64,000 bases of DNA from Simmondsia chinensis (lineage: Eukaryota; Streptophyta; Magnoliopsida; Caryophyllales; Simmondsiaceae), in assembly GCA_018398585.1 (NCBI GenBank), contig JAGTTD010000010.1, positions 32,218,638 to 32,282,637 of the forward strand, in the 5' to 3' direction. Of the stretch, positions 23,366 to 35,000 are shown piece after piece; the stretch's first letter is position 1, and each line of letters opens with the position of its first letter. The notes beneath the pieces are model-generated. The model saw only the letters and a program-made list of their open reading frames with translations, searched no databases and had not been told where the DNA came from. The position numbers and the translations under genes are program-made.

Positions 23366-24468
23366 ACTATATATAATAGAGGAGTTGGGCCTCCTCCAAA
23401 GCCCCCTGCCCCCGGTCCTTTTTTTTTAGATTTTTTTTTCTTTAATTACCTTTTTTTAATTTTTTTTAGATTTTTCTTTATTTATATATTAAACAACAAT
23501 AATTATTATTTATTTGTAGATTAAATAATAATTAATCTAAAAGTAGTCCAACTATATCTCAACGTATCAAAGGAATGGCAATGGGGCGGGTACGGCGTGT
23601 CCCTTTCATACCTGTACCCGCCACCCAAATCCTATACCTATTCCTGCCTCAATACCCTAATGCGCGTACAAAATGATATCTATAATTGTACCCGCCACCC
23701 AAATCCTATACCCGTACCCGCCCCATTACTCGCCACGGCTATGAAGTGCATATCCAACAATAATTAATCTAAAAATAGCACAACTATATCTCAACGTATC
23801 AAAGGGATGGCAATGGGCCGGGACGGGTACGAGGTGCCTCCTCCATACCCGTATCCGCCACTCAAATGCTATACTCGTACCTGCCTCATTGCCCTAATGT
23901 GCGTATAAAACGATTATCTATACCCGCTCATATAAGTTATTTATTATTATTTTTAAAAACAAATTACTTTTTTATAACATGTACAAAATGATTATCTATA
24001 CTCGCTCATATTAGTTATTTAATGCTGTTTTTAAAAATATATTATTTTTTATAACATTGGTAAATAATTTCGATTCTTGAATTTAAACATGTATTTTTTT
24101 AATTTCAAGGTTAACTATGTACAAAATGAACCGATTATGGTGGGTATGGGGTGGGGTGGGGCGGGGCCGGTACGAAGCATGGCCGGGCCGGTCCCCACTT
24201 ATACCCGAGCCCGCCCCGTTTCAATTTGGTTTATAAGATCTACGCATTAGACAATAAACTAACCGTAACTGCCACCCAAATCATGAAAAATATAGTTTGT
24301 CTTCTTTTTTACTTAAAACTTTTACAGTTACTACTATGAGAATTATGTAAATTGAACAACATTATGGACAGTTGAACAAACAAGATGTTAATTTGATGCA
24401 AAAAATCATGGATATAAAATACAGTGACCAATAAATACCATCCGTGCATCACACGGGAACGAACCTAG
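23366..24468 (+). mobile_element. Helitron-like element A
   Basis: The 5' side reads 'tatataatagaggagttgg' and the 3' side has the hairpin CCGTGCATCACACGG (24442-24456), then CTAG at 24465-24468 and T. The last 170 bp match the 3' end of element B, and the first 60 bp match its 5' end. No Rep/helicase gene. The middle holds GC-rich hAT-like repeats. Helitron assignment is by terminal structure only. Confidence 0.65.
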
Positions 24469-26062
24469 TATATATATAATAGAGTAGTTTCCAACTCCTC
24501 CAAAATCCTCCCCACCCCAACCCCTTTTTTTAGATTTTTTTCTTTATTTTTTTTTCAATGCTACATTCCCAATCCCTTTTTCTTTAATTTTTCCTTTTTT
24601 TTCTTAATTTTCTTTTTCCAATCCTACATTCTTACATATTTACCTTTTTATTTTCCTTTTTTCTTAAAAAATTTTTTTAGTCACCCAATTAATTTGTATA
24701 TTAAACAACAAAAAATATTATTTATTTGAAGATTAAACAACAACAATTAATCTAAAAGTAGCCCATCTATATCTCAACTTATCATAGGGATGGCAATGGG
24801 TAGGGGCGGGTACGGCGTGCCTCCTCCATACCCGTACCCGCCCCATTACTCTAATATGCGTACAAAACGATTTTCTATGCCCGCTCATATTAGTTATTTA
24901 ATACTCTTTTTAAAAATGAATTATTTTTATTATAACATTGATAAATAATTTGGATTATTAAATTTAAAGGCATATGTTTTAACTTCAAGGTTAACTATGT
25001 ACAAAATTATCAAAGGGAGGGCAATAGGGTGGGGCAAGTACGGGGTTCCTCCTTTATACTTGCAACCGCCACCCAAATCCTATACTTGTACCCTTCCCAT
25101 TGCCCTGTTAATGTACTAACAAAACAATTATCTATACTCGCTCATATTAGTTATTTAATACTACTTTTCAAAATAAATTTTTTTTTAACCATTGATAAAT
25201 ACGATTATCTATACCCACTCCTATTAGTTATTTAATACTATTTTAAAAACAAATTATCTCTTTTATAACATTGATAAATAATTTGGATTATTGAATTTAA
25301 ATACGTATCTTTTTAATTTGAAGTTAACTATATACAAAATAAAGCGCGTATAGTGGGTATGAGATTAAGGTGAGGTAGGTATGGAGCGGGGCAGAGCGGG
25401 TCTCCAGTTATACCCCGTACCCATCCCAAACGGGGCGCCTACCCGCAAGTAGTGGGTTTCACCCGCCTCATTGCCACAAAATGAACCGGGTATGGAGGGT
25501 ATGACGTTGGGCGGGCCAGGCATGGAGCGTGGCGGGGCGGGTCCCCACTTATACCCATACCCACCCTATTTGACTTTGGTTTATAAGATCTACGCATTAG
25601 ACAACAAAATTAACAGCATCTGCCGCCCAAATCCTATACCTCTACCCCGATCATTACCCGCCATGGGTATGAAGTGCATATCCTTACTCACCCCGGTGGT
25701 TACAAGCCCGTACCCCTACCCGCTTCATTACCCGTGGGTATCCATTATCCGCCTTGTACTTCCTTAGTATGTGTACAGAGCGATTATCTATATCCGCTCC
25801 TATTAATTATTTAATACTATTTTTAAAAACAAATTATTTATTTCATAACATTGATAAAGATTTTGGATTATTAAATTTAAACACTTATTTCTTAATTTAA
25901 AGGTTAACTATTTATGTACAAAATAAAACACGTATGGTGGGTATGAGTTGGGCCGGGGCTGGTATGGAGCACGACAGGGCGGGCCCCCACTTATACCCGT
26001 ACCCGCCTCAAATGGGGCAGCTACCCGCGAGTAGCGAGTTTCACCAGCCCCATTGCTATTCG
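23574..26062. repeat. Array of GC-rich 'GGGATGGCAATGGGGCGGG' repeats
   Basis: Copies of a 'gggatggcaatgggg' start are seen at about 23576, 23806, 24789 and 25013. Each is followed by variants of 'gcgggtacgg' and 'ccatacccgtacccgcc'. Three are preceded by the same 'aattaatctaaaa(g/a)tag' phrase. This pattern is known from ends of plant hAT elements, so the region looks like several nested or tandem non-autonomous copies. Boundaries could not be resolved. The ORFs here are products of the repeats. Confidence 0.6.
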
Positions 26063-27123
26063 AATATCTCTTAATTAAAAAATTACCTACCTCTAACTTT
26101 TTTATCTAAAAATTGCCCAACTTTATTTCCTAATAGGATAAAAATCCAACTTTAACTTTTCTACCAAAATAAACCAGAGCATCATACCATACGCCACACT
26201 GAACCACCAATTCAGTATCTTTCAAAATCAAATTTTTAGAGCTTGATTATTTTTTGCTAGAAAAAGTTATAGTTGGATTATTTTGATAAAAACCATAGCG
26301 CACTATGCCAAACGTATATTCTTGCATAAAGTAATAAATTTTTATTTGAAAGCTTTTCTTATGTAATCCGTGAACAGGGCGCGGGTTAGACCTCCAAAAA
26401 CAAAAGAAAAAAAAGAAAAAGAAAGATTTTTCGTATTTAGTCCATGAAGTGCGGCATTTCGTGTGGCCACTGCAAGGAATGATTTATTTTAATCCGGTGA
26501 GGTATGTAAAGTTTGACTTTAGTTTATAAGATCTACGCATTCGACAATAAAACTAAAATACAACAAAACTTAATTAATTAAAGTTGTAAAAATTAAAAAA
26601 GAAAACAAATTTTCAATTTCAGAATTTGGTATTTAATATATAAAAAATAAAAAGAGTTCTATAAAACAAAAACAGCCCCCAAGAACCAAAAATAAAAAAA
26701 TGAAAAATTAAAGCAATAAATTTTTAATTTAAGAATTCGTTTATGTAATCCAAGAATAGGGTGCCGGTTAGACATTCAAGAATTTTAATTTACGACTTTT
26801 CGTATTTTGTCCATAAAAGAAAAAAAAATATTAAACCTCCATGAACCAAAAAAAACAAATTTTTAATTTAAGACTTTCTGTATTTAATCAACAAAGGAAA
26901 AAAAATTCATACAAGAAAAAAAGGGAAAATAAATTTCATGTTCAAGATTTAAAATAGAAAATATATTTTGTGATATTTTTATTAAAAACTTTTACGGTTA
27001 CTACTATAAGAATTATGTAAATTGAACAAGATTATGGACAGTTTATTCAATGCAAAAAATCACGGCTGTAAAATATAGTGACCAATAAATACCAATCGTG
27101 TATGACACGGGAACAAACTTAGT
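24470..27123 (+). mobile_element. Helitron-like element B, abutting A
   Basis: Starts 'tatatataatagagtag' immediately after the CTAG of element A. It ends near 27122 with a decayed hairpin (CGTGTATGACACGG) and CTTAG in place of CTAG. The shared terminal 170 bp includes 'ttgaacaagattatggacag' and 'agtgaccaataaataccaa'. It contains most of the GC-rich hAT-like array and a fold-back remnant (26060-26300). Non-autonomous. Confidence 0.6.
26300..27000. other. A-rich interior of element B, no gene seen
   Basis: A-rich DNA with three similar phrases ('tatgtaatccgtgaacagggcgcgggttagac' split over 26360-26390, and a variant at 26742-26775), suggesting internal duplication. No ORF of interest. Confidence 0.4.
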
Positions 27124-27530
27124 ATTGACAAATGATTAAGTTATTTTGAAATTAATGGTTGCTTTACTAATTGACTTTTAATTATCAACTAATGTGAAAA
27201 GTTGAATCTTATTCAGTTTAAATCAGAATTCAAGGGAGCAGGGCATGGCATCAATGCCATTTGGTATTCCTAATCAGTCAAGTCATTCACCCCCTACAGT
27301 TTTACTTACCACCTGCCTTTCTTTTATTGGTTTCACTTCACTTCACTTCTTTGTTTACCCACCAAAAAAAAAAAGCTAGACTCATTGTGCCGACAGGCAC
27401 CCTACAAAAATAAAATTAACACAGTTGTATTGAAGGAAAATTATTTAAAAAAATAACACACTAATACAAATACGCCACTTAAAATGGCGCAACTCGGTTA
27501 ATAAAAGAAAACAAAAATTGTTTGCACATA
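27124..27530. other. AT-rich DNA, no gene seen
   Basis: No gene. A small palindrome, ACGCCACTTAAAATGGCG (27471-27488), resembles the CG palindromes of the MULE ends, but no element could be built around it. Confidence 0.35.
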
Positions 27531-27536
27531 TGTAGG

Positions 27537-27700
27537 GATGGTTTAGTTGGGAGAGCTTGACATTGAATATTTCAAGGTTGCATGTTTGATCCACGCTCAC
27601 CGCACACCTTCATCTATTTTTCGCCATTTTTCTTTCGTATTACATAATACATACCATGTGTCATGCTCTGGCTCTTACCATTTTTTACCCTTAATTAATT
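27537..27700 (+). mobile_element. tRNA-derived SINE, likely
   Basis: An A-box-like TTTAGTTGGGAG (27542-27553) and a B-box-like GTTTGATCCAC (27584-27594) are about 40 bases apart, as in tRNA-derived SINEs. The 3' end and TSD are not clear. Confidence 0.55.
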
Positions 27701-28375
27701 ATTCAAGTTACCACCTAAACCGAAAATTCCCGAAATTAAACCCTCATGTTTTTTCAAAATAATTCGTAATATTTTACTTTACAAAAAATTAATACGCTAA
27801 TTTTGGAGATACTAATACATATTTAACCTAAAATTATTGTATTATTGTGTTTCTAATTGTATGAATTTACTATACTTAATATGTGATTTTTTACAACAAA
27901 TTATTACATCAACAACAACTCAAAAAGCTGAAGTTGAGATGGATGTGAATGAACAATCTTTTTCTTTTTCAGTTTCCTATTTCATTCAAACAGGCTTATT
28001 TGAATGCTGAGGCTTTCTCACCCTAAGTGTGCAATAATTGATGCAGTAATGAAATGGGGATTGTCTCCCCCCCCCCCCCCCCCCCCCTAAATCCTCTCAG
28101 TGCTTGCTTTTTTACTTTATTTGATAAGACGAGTGACCCCCATTTCATTTTTTTACCTTATAATTTTGGTTTAAAAATCTTCAAAATATTCAGGGTCAGA
28201 GAGGGACATGCCCCCCATTCTCCCTTTCACTTTTCCATTGAGTGATTGATGCTTCAACACTCTTCACCCTTGGGAGTAGTGAATCTAGGAAAAATTTTAT
28301 ATAAGAGTTATGGGTGTAAAAAAATTAATTTATAAGTTTAGTAAATTATTTTATTTAATATCAATTAATTTTATG
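27701..28375. other. No gene seen; poly-C run at 28066-28087
   Basis: AT-rich DNA with a C run of about 20 residues. Small ORFs across the run have no recognisable motif. Confidence 0.4.
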
Positions 28376-28432
28376 ATGAATAACAATAACAATAACAACA
28401 GTTCTAGTCTGTTGAAAAAAAAAAAAAATAAC

Positions 28433-28480
28433 AATCCCAGTGCCATAGGGGCTCCCGCACGAAGCAGGGTCTGGGGGGGG
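28433..28480 (-). mobile_element. Au-like SINE body, 3' fragment
   Basis: On the plus strand 'cccagtgcc', 'gggctcccgc' and 'gcagggtctgggg' appear in the order expected for the reverse complement of an Au-type SINE 3' region. An A/CAA-rich tract on the left takes the place of the (TTG)n tail. The 5' part is missing. Confidence 0.65.
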
Positions 28481-28499
28481 TGGAACCCCCTTAAATTTA

Positions 28500-28994
28500 T
28501 GTGGATTCCATATATACCAATTATGTGAGTCGGGTCGATGAAATTTAAAATGTCCTTCATAGGATTTTAGTTACCTCCTCACATTAAAAGTTAGAGTGTA
28601 AATTGTTTATCAATATTATAGAGAGAGAAATTATCATTTAAATATCTTGATATTTAAAACATATATTATTTATGTATTATAATATTTTAATACATAAAAT
28701 TAGATACTTGAACTTTAAAGATGTTCTGTATGGGATTCGATTAATTTTGCAAAAAATTAACCAATTTCATATAAAATTTAATGCTAATGCAGTATATGTT
28801 TTCGATGAGTTGGTTAGTGTGGTTGAGGGATTCAGTAGAACAAGGCCTAAACTTAAAACTCTTTTGTGATGAGAAGGCTACAGCTACATGTCCGATTCGA
28901 TATTCCCCGCGAGATAAGCAAACTGTTAGAAGGGTTTGTAGATTGAGCTGCGAGAGATCTCTTTAATGCTTAGGTCAGCTAGAGTCTTATAAAG
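28500..28994. other. No gene seen
   Basis: AT-rich DNA lacking recognisable genes. It ends where the segmental duplication begins. Confidence 0.4.
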
Positions 28995-29340
28995 TAATAA
29001 GCAAAATAAATAATAAATACACAAGTATAATAAAATACTAATTAGCTGAGGGGTTGATAGTAACGCCATGGTAGGAGGCCTAGTAAAATCATGAAAAGTT
29101 GGCTAGGAAGTAAGAAACAACTAAATATAGCATAATACTTATTTGGAAATCCTTAGAGTGAGTATGTTAAAATAGGCTAGTAGATGATGGTTAATAAACG
29201 AATAGTGGAAGTAAAAAAGAAGACTTGGCTAATAAGAAGGAACTTGATTAGTGGGGCTTTCAACATGGTAGAAATCGATTTGAGACTTAATATAGAAGAC
29301 TTGGGAGAGCTTCCATAAAGCTTCAATGACAAGTATGAAG

Positions 29341-29515
29341 AGTTGGCCTAGTAAGACCATTAGTTTGCTAGTATGGAAAAGATTTGGCTCGTATGGCTAT
29401 TTGTTGGCTATTAAGGAGAAGATTTGGCCAGTGGGGCCATCTGTTGTTTAGTAAGATAAAGACTTGGCTAGTAGGGCCATTTGTTGACTAGTAAGAAAAA
29501 GACTTTGTTGGTAAG
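29341..29515. repeat. Minisatellite, exact 40-bp period, about 4.4 units
   Basis: Units start at 29341, 29381, 29421, 29461 and 29501, all 40 bp apart. Each begins (a)g-a-tttggc and contains 'ggccat' and 'gttggctagtaag' variants. Copy B of the duplication has only about one unit at 36940-36980, so the array expanded in A or contracted in B. Confidence 0.8.
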
Positions 29516-29624
29516 AATTTGCCATCAGGAAGGTTAGTTAATTTTAATAGGCCCAAGTCATTTTTTCATCCAATACTGCCTCTAATGTGGACGATTGTTT
29601 TGGTGTTTTGAATATTGAGGATTT

Positions 29625-30335
29625 TAGCGAAGATAAATACTTGGGGTTCAGATTCTTTGAGAAAGATGTGAGTGAAGTACTCTCAATTTCTTATTTAATA
29701 GGATTACTAAAAAAAGGCACGGTGTCGAAAGCGAGTTTGCTCCCACATACAAGGCATGAGGTTCCGATTAAGTTCATTTACTTTTAGTATCCCAACTTCT
29801 GTTATGCAATGCTTCAAATTTCCATTTTCTTGGTCAAGAGATTAAACTTGACAATGGTGGTTGAGATGGGAGTGTTTTTTGAACCTCAAATATGAGGGAG
29901 GGATTAGTTCTGGGGATTTGCAAAGGGGTTAACACTGCTTTGCTCGATAAATAAGCATCCAAACTTCTTGAGAATTTGAACTCCTCTTGGGCCAAAATAC
30001 TAAAAGATTTTATTTTCCACATCACTTTCTTCTTGATGCGTTGGCTGGTACTCGACCATCTTGGGGTTGGCAAAGATAACTGGCATCTGCAAGAGTTCTT
30101 TTCCCGTGTGGTCTCAAGCAAGCTTGCCAATGCTTGGGTCAATTATGTTTCTGATCTAATAAACCACCATATTAGAAGGTGGAAGGTCAATGTGTTAAAA
30201 AAAACATGTTCTAAGATGAGGAGTGTGGCATCATTAGAAGCATCCCCATTGGCAACCCCTAGTCCCTTGGCTGATACATGTGGCTCTTCGAGGGATGGAT
30301 TTTATACGGTCAAGTCTATATATTCCAGATAGTGT
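29625..30335 (+). pseudogene. L1-type LINE ORF2, C-terminal fragment (copy A)
   Basis: Conceptual reading across stops gives YLGF, then HEVPIKFIYF and YAMLQ, matching the plant LINE block that precedes 'CFK.P.SW'. Later come GGISSGDLQRGNTALLDK and LLENLNSSWAKILK, matching the 'GGLGFRDL..FN.ALLAKQ' region after RT. DGFYTVKSIYS at 30290-30330 matches the start of the zf-RVT region. The catalytic RT core lies outside this fragment. Multiple stops and frame changes make it a relic. The same relic appears in copy B at 38270-38770 and 40993-41220. Confidence 0.75.
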
Positions 30336-31309
30336 TTGTCTATAAGAAATAGACCTAATCTACTAGATTCTTTCCCCTTTGTTGCATGATGATTCCACTA
30401 GCATTAATCGAGTATGAAAACTCATGTATTCCCTAGTGTTAAATTTTTTATTTTGAGAGTGTATTCTAATGAATAGTCACCTATCATAATCTCCACAAAA
30501 GGAACATTGTTTAGTCGGTGCTGTGCCCTGTGTGCAAGTTTGAGCTCGAGTTTCTTTCATATATGATTATTTTTTGTCCGAGGGCTCAAGCTATCTAGCT
30601 TGCATCCAGTCTATGCTTTCTCATTGTCAAAGAGGGATTCAAAGTGATTGTGAGATTGTATTTGTTGTCATTCCTCCTTATTTTTTGATATTATTGGCAT
30701 TATCTCTTTATTGTGTTGGTGATCTAGAAGGTTAGGAATTTAGAGGCCCTGCAAAACAAGTAGCTTCACCACATTCAAGTGTTTGCTTTGGCTTTTTATC
30801 GGTTGCATGCCCTAGAAGTGCAAGCCCCTAGAAGTGGCAGTCATACTATGTGGTTATTGGCGCCACATTCTGGGGTCTATAGGATTTTTCTCGATGCTTC
30901 TTGGGTCGATGTATTGTGCAGTTTTTGGGCCCTAATTCCGGAGTTTGTAGGATTTTTTCGATACTTCTCGGGACTCTATCCCAAGGAACACACCTCATTG
31001 GTTGCAATGACATCTTTTGGGAGTGGCCTGATTATTGGTGGATGGTTCGATGGCACCTTTTCCTTCTCCCTTGTCGTTGTTGGATTGCTCGCTCTGAGGT
31101 CAACTTGTGTTCTTGCCCATGCGCACAGATGGAAGAAGATCTCAAGGTCATTTCCTACTGCCTCCTTGCCACCGATGGTGGTCCAATCCACCGAATAGAC
31201 TTAGTGATGTGGTTGTACATGACAATGGTGATTAATGAAGCCTTTTTGCCTTCGCTCATTTTCAACTCAAGAGAAAAGGACTAATATATTTTTTGTTATT
31301 CAATGACTT
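30336..31309. other. Unassigned part of the duplication, no gene supported
   Basis: Continues the LINE-flanking sequence shared with copy B (41160-41900). ORFs of up to 139 codons overlap in several frames and repeat the phrase 'ggggtctataggattttt', but none matches a family I recognise. It may be decayed LINE 3' sequence. Confidence 0.4.
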
Positions 31310-31541
31310 CTTGCAAAATCAATTAACTTTATTGAAATTCACAGATCTCTACATCATTTATATAACAAGTACAACTAGCGAACAACCATACAAGAGCTAG
31401 ATCCCGTTCACATGTTTGAAACTACTGCCCTACCATTGATATATGCAATACTTCGTTTCAGAAAAGGACACCTAATGCTCTTTCCTTTAAAAAAAAAAAA
31501 AAAGAGCTTCGAAATTCCGAAGTACCCGAAAAGAAATGCCA
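31310..31541 (-). pseudogene. Duplicated distal 3' UTR of the EBF gene
   Basis: Matches 42690-42960 in order: 'ctttattgaaa', 'caaacaaccatacaag', 'ctactgccctaccattgatat', 'aaaaggacacctaatgctctttcctt', 'gaaaagaa.tgccaat'. The polyadenylation signal AATAAA is kept on the minus strand (31333-31328). No EBF coding sequence was duplicated with it. Confidence 0.8.
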
Positions 31542-31573
31542 ATAATAAGTAAATTAAGTAATAAATAAAAAAG

Positions 31574-31578
31574 TATAA
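31574..31578. repeat. Gypsy TSD, left
   Basis: TATAA here and at 36621-36625 flank the gypsy element. Confidence 0.8.
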
Positions 31579-32016
31579 TGATGCAGCATGCAAAGTGAAA
31601 AATTTGGGAACAGAAAGGTTCAACGGCCTTCCTTTTAATTTTGTTATGAAAATAATAAAACAAGGGAAAAAGTTGCTCAATTTCTTGCAACTCGAGAAAG
31701 AGAGAAAATTCTAAATTTATGAAATAAAATCTGGAAAATATGAATTAGCTAAAACCCTAGATTTCCTCTGGTTTAAATAGAATAGCTATTTGATTATGAA
31801 TAAAACATTAATTATAACTACAACAACAACAACAACAAACCCAGTGCCTAAAAGGGCTCCCGCAACAGCAGATTAAAAGATAATTATAACTAAAATATGA
31901 AAATAATACTAATCCTAATAGAATTCAAACTCTAATAGCTGCATCTGCGTCTGTCTTGTTGCCAATCCCATGCCGCCAACATCTAACCGCCAAGTGCTGT
32001 ATTGCCGGCTACATCA
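31579..32016 (-). repeat. Gypsy 3' LTR, carrying a SINE insertion
   Basis: Aligns with 36247-36620 along its length, apart from a 72-bp gain made of a 60-bp SINE fragment (31821-31880) and its 12-bp TSD. The scattered mismatches show that the insertion is not recent. Confidence 0.9.
31821..31880 (-). mobile_element. 60-bp truncated Au-like SINE with 12-bp TSD
   Basis: A perfect TSD, TAATTATAACTA, occurs at 31809-31820 and 31881-31892. The other LTR has the empty site with a single related copy. On the minus strand the insert ends in GGGAGCC, CACTGGG and (TTG)n, the 3' end of an Au-type SINE; the rest of the SINE is missing. Confidence 0.9.
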
Positions 32017-32053
32017 TCCTCCCAATGCAGGAGAGAATTCGCCCTTGAATTCT

Positions 32054-35000
32054 CTATGTCAACCACGAGTCATTGTCGCCAAAGTATGGAGTCGGGCGCT
32101 TAGCGTTGAAGACATCAAAAATCCTCATTCCAGATGGCAATTGAAAACGGTAGGCATTGTCATTGATCTTGCCAATGATTTTCAAAGGACCAATATTGCG
32201 CGCCGTCAGCTTGTTGTACTCCCAAGCTGGAAACCGCTCTCTGGTGAGGATGGCCCAGACTTGGTCACCTAATTTATACTGGACCTGGCATTGGTGCTTG
32301 TCACTTGCCAATTTGTACTTGGCGCTAGCCTCCAGGATTCTTGCGCGTGTCTTCTCATGTCTGTCCTGGAGGTTGGAAATGAAGTCTTCGACCTTACCAT
32401 TGGGGCGAGTAAGATCAGGAATTGGTGCCTGATCAATTGGAGCTCTCGACACAAACCCTAGACGATCTTGAATGGTGGAAATTCCGTACTCCTGTTAACT
32501 AAGCTGTTGTAGACAAACTCAGCTTGGTAGAGCTTTTGCTACCATCCCTTGGTGTTGTTGACAACAAGACAATGTAGCAAGTTTCCCAATGAGCAGCTTG
32601 TCATTTCAGTTTGACCATCAGTCTGAGGGTGGTGAACCGTGCTGAGAGCGAGAGAGATTTGCGCCATCTTCTACAATGGCTTTCAGAAGTAGTTCACGAA
32701 TTGTATGTCCCTATCGAAGATGATGCTTGTCGGCAAACCCTAAAGCTTGTAGACTTCCCGGAAATAAAACCCAGCAACGTAGACGGCATCAACAACTTTC
32801 TTACACCAGTTGAAGTGGGCCATTTTAGAGAAGAATTCCACAAAATGAAAATTGAGTAAATACTACCTATAGCCCTCGGCATTCCCAGCACGAAGTCCAT
32901 GCTCACATCCGTCCATGATTGAGTCGGGAGCGGCAGCGGCATGTAAAGGCTCACGTTGGTCACTCTGCACTTCGATATCTGACATATACATCAACTCCTG
33001 ACAAACCTCTCAACTTCCCTCTGCAAAGTTGGCTAGAAATAGTTGGCGATAATGAGCTGCAGTGTCTTATCTCATCCCACACATCTTGCATTGTGCTTTT
33101 CCTCAACGATCTTAAGCCGTAGACTCGAATTCGGAACACAAAGTTGATTTCCCCTGAAAAGGAACCCGTCATGAATGGATAACCAGGAGCAGAACCGGAT
33201 TGTGCCTCTCGCCATATCTCACCAAAAGTTAGATCGTCCTTGTATTGATCCGCTAGTTGATCAAATCTGGTCATGGTAACTCGGTGTTGAGAAAGAAGGA
33301 GATTCCACCTACTCAGAGCATCTGCCACTTTGTTCAACATGCCCGACTCGTGCTTGATGATGAAGTGGAAGATTTGTATGTAACTTGCGCACTTTGCGTG
33401 TCGGTTTGAGAGCTTATTGATGTACTTCAGTGCCACATTGTCGGAGTACAAGACGAACTCTTGGTTGGCTAAGTATGACTTCCAGTGCCTCAACGCCCTT
33501 ACCAACGCGTTGAACTCAAGGTCGTAAGTCGAGTAGTTCAACTTACTCCCATCAAGTTTCTCACTAAAGTATGCGATAGGCCTCTTGTCTTGACTAAGAA
33601 CAGCGCCAATGCCTGTGTTAGAGGCATCTGTGTGCAGCTCAAATGTCTTGTGGAAATCTGGTAAAGCTAATATGGGGGCTGTTGTCAGCCTTCTCTTGAC
33701 CTCGCCAAAGGCGATAGCTGCTAGGTTAGTCTAGGCAAAGGAACTTTTCTTCATGCATTCAGTAATTGGCGCCATGATGTAGCTGATGTTTGGAACAAGG
33801 CGTCTATAGAATGACACCAAGCCATGAAAACTCTTGACTTCGCCAACCGTTCTTGTCTAAGGCCAATCTCGAATTGCCGCTATCTTTCCTTCATCAGATG
33901 ATATACCGTCCTTGGACATAACAAACCCAAGGAAGGTGACCCTGTCTCTTATGAACTCACATTTCTTTAAGATTACAAATAGATATTGCTCTCGTAAGGT
34001 ACTTAAGAAGTCTTTGAGATGTGCTAAGTGCTCAGCTCTACTTCGGCTATAGATCAAGATGTTGTCGAAGTAGACGACGACGAACTTCATAATAAACAGG
34101 CGAAGGACCTGGTTCATAAACCGCATGAAGGTATTAAGTGTGTTCAACAAACCAAACGGCATCACAAGCCACTCATATAATCCCTCTCGAGTCTTGAAGG
34201 CAGTTTTCCACTCGTCTCCAGGCGAGATGTGAATCTGATAATACCCGCTCTTTAAGTCCAACTTCATGAATGTCGTTGAATTCTGCAATTGATCAAGTTA
34301 GTCATCCAGCCTCGGAATGGAAAAATGATAACGCACCGTGATCTTGTTGATAGCTCTACTGTCAACACACATCCACCAACTACCATCCTTTTTGGTGTCA
34401 ACAGAGCTGGCACTGCATAAGGACTCAAGCTTTCCCTGATGAACCCTTTGTTGAGAACCTCCTCCACTCAGCATCTCAACTCCTCATGCTCTGACGGACT
34501 CATACAATAGTGAGGCCTATTTGGCAAGGAAACCCTCAGCATCAGATCAATGCGGTGTTGTATGTCTTGTAGTGGTGGTAGTGTATCTGGTAATTCCTTC
34601 AGAAGGACGTCAGCGTACTCACTCAACAAGGCGGTAACCTCACTCGGTATCTCCCCTGGATTGACCTTACTCTCCTTTCCAATAAACACAAAGACAATCT
34701 TGGTGTCACCAACCTCCTTGGGGAACATAGCTTATCCCTCTATACTTGGGTGTTTGAGCTGCTAAAGCTCTCGGTGCCTTATCCTTCTTAGGCAACAAGA
34801 TAATCTTTGATTCCTCGAAGAAGAAGCTATATGTGTTCTAACGCCCGCCATGGATGGCACTCCTATCATATTGCCACATGCGCCCCAACAATAGATAGCA
34901 AGCGTCCATGGGGACCAAGTCACACCAAATCACATCCTTGTACTTCGACCCAATCGAAAAATTCACCAAGCATCATCTAGACACAGTTACCTGGCGAATT

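Larger units (their letters stand above)
28995..31541. repeat. Segmental tandem duplication, copy A
   Basis: From 'aataagcaaaataaataata' onward this copy tracks 31542-31578 plus 36621-42960 (copy B) in the same order. The shared blocks are 'gaggggttgatagtaa', the LINE remnant, and finally the distal 3' UTR of the EBF gene (31310-31541 against 42690-42960). The junction between copies is at about 31541, where A leaves EBF-like sequence in 'tgccaat' and B begins. Copy B has since gained a gypsy, a fold-back and a copia element; copy A has not. Confidence 0.8.

Noticed and set aside
24151..25767. ORFs in the GC-rich stretch (62 to 98 codons)
   Set aside because: They translate degenerate 'gcgggtac' repeats and carry no protein domain.
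29341..29515. CRISPR array
   Set aside because: The 40-bp repeats are contiguous, diverged and without spacers, in a plant nuclear context; it is a minisatellite.
30779..31284. Overlapping ORFs of 139 and 127 codons
   Set aside because: They lie in the decayed LINE-flanking part of the duplication, the equivalent frames in copy B are broken, and no family match is evident.
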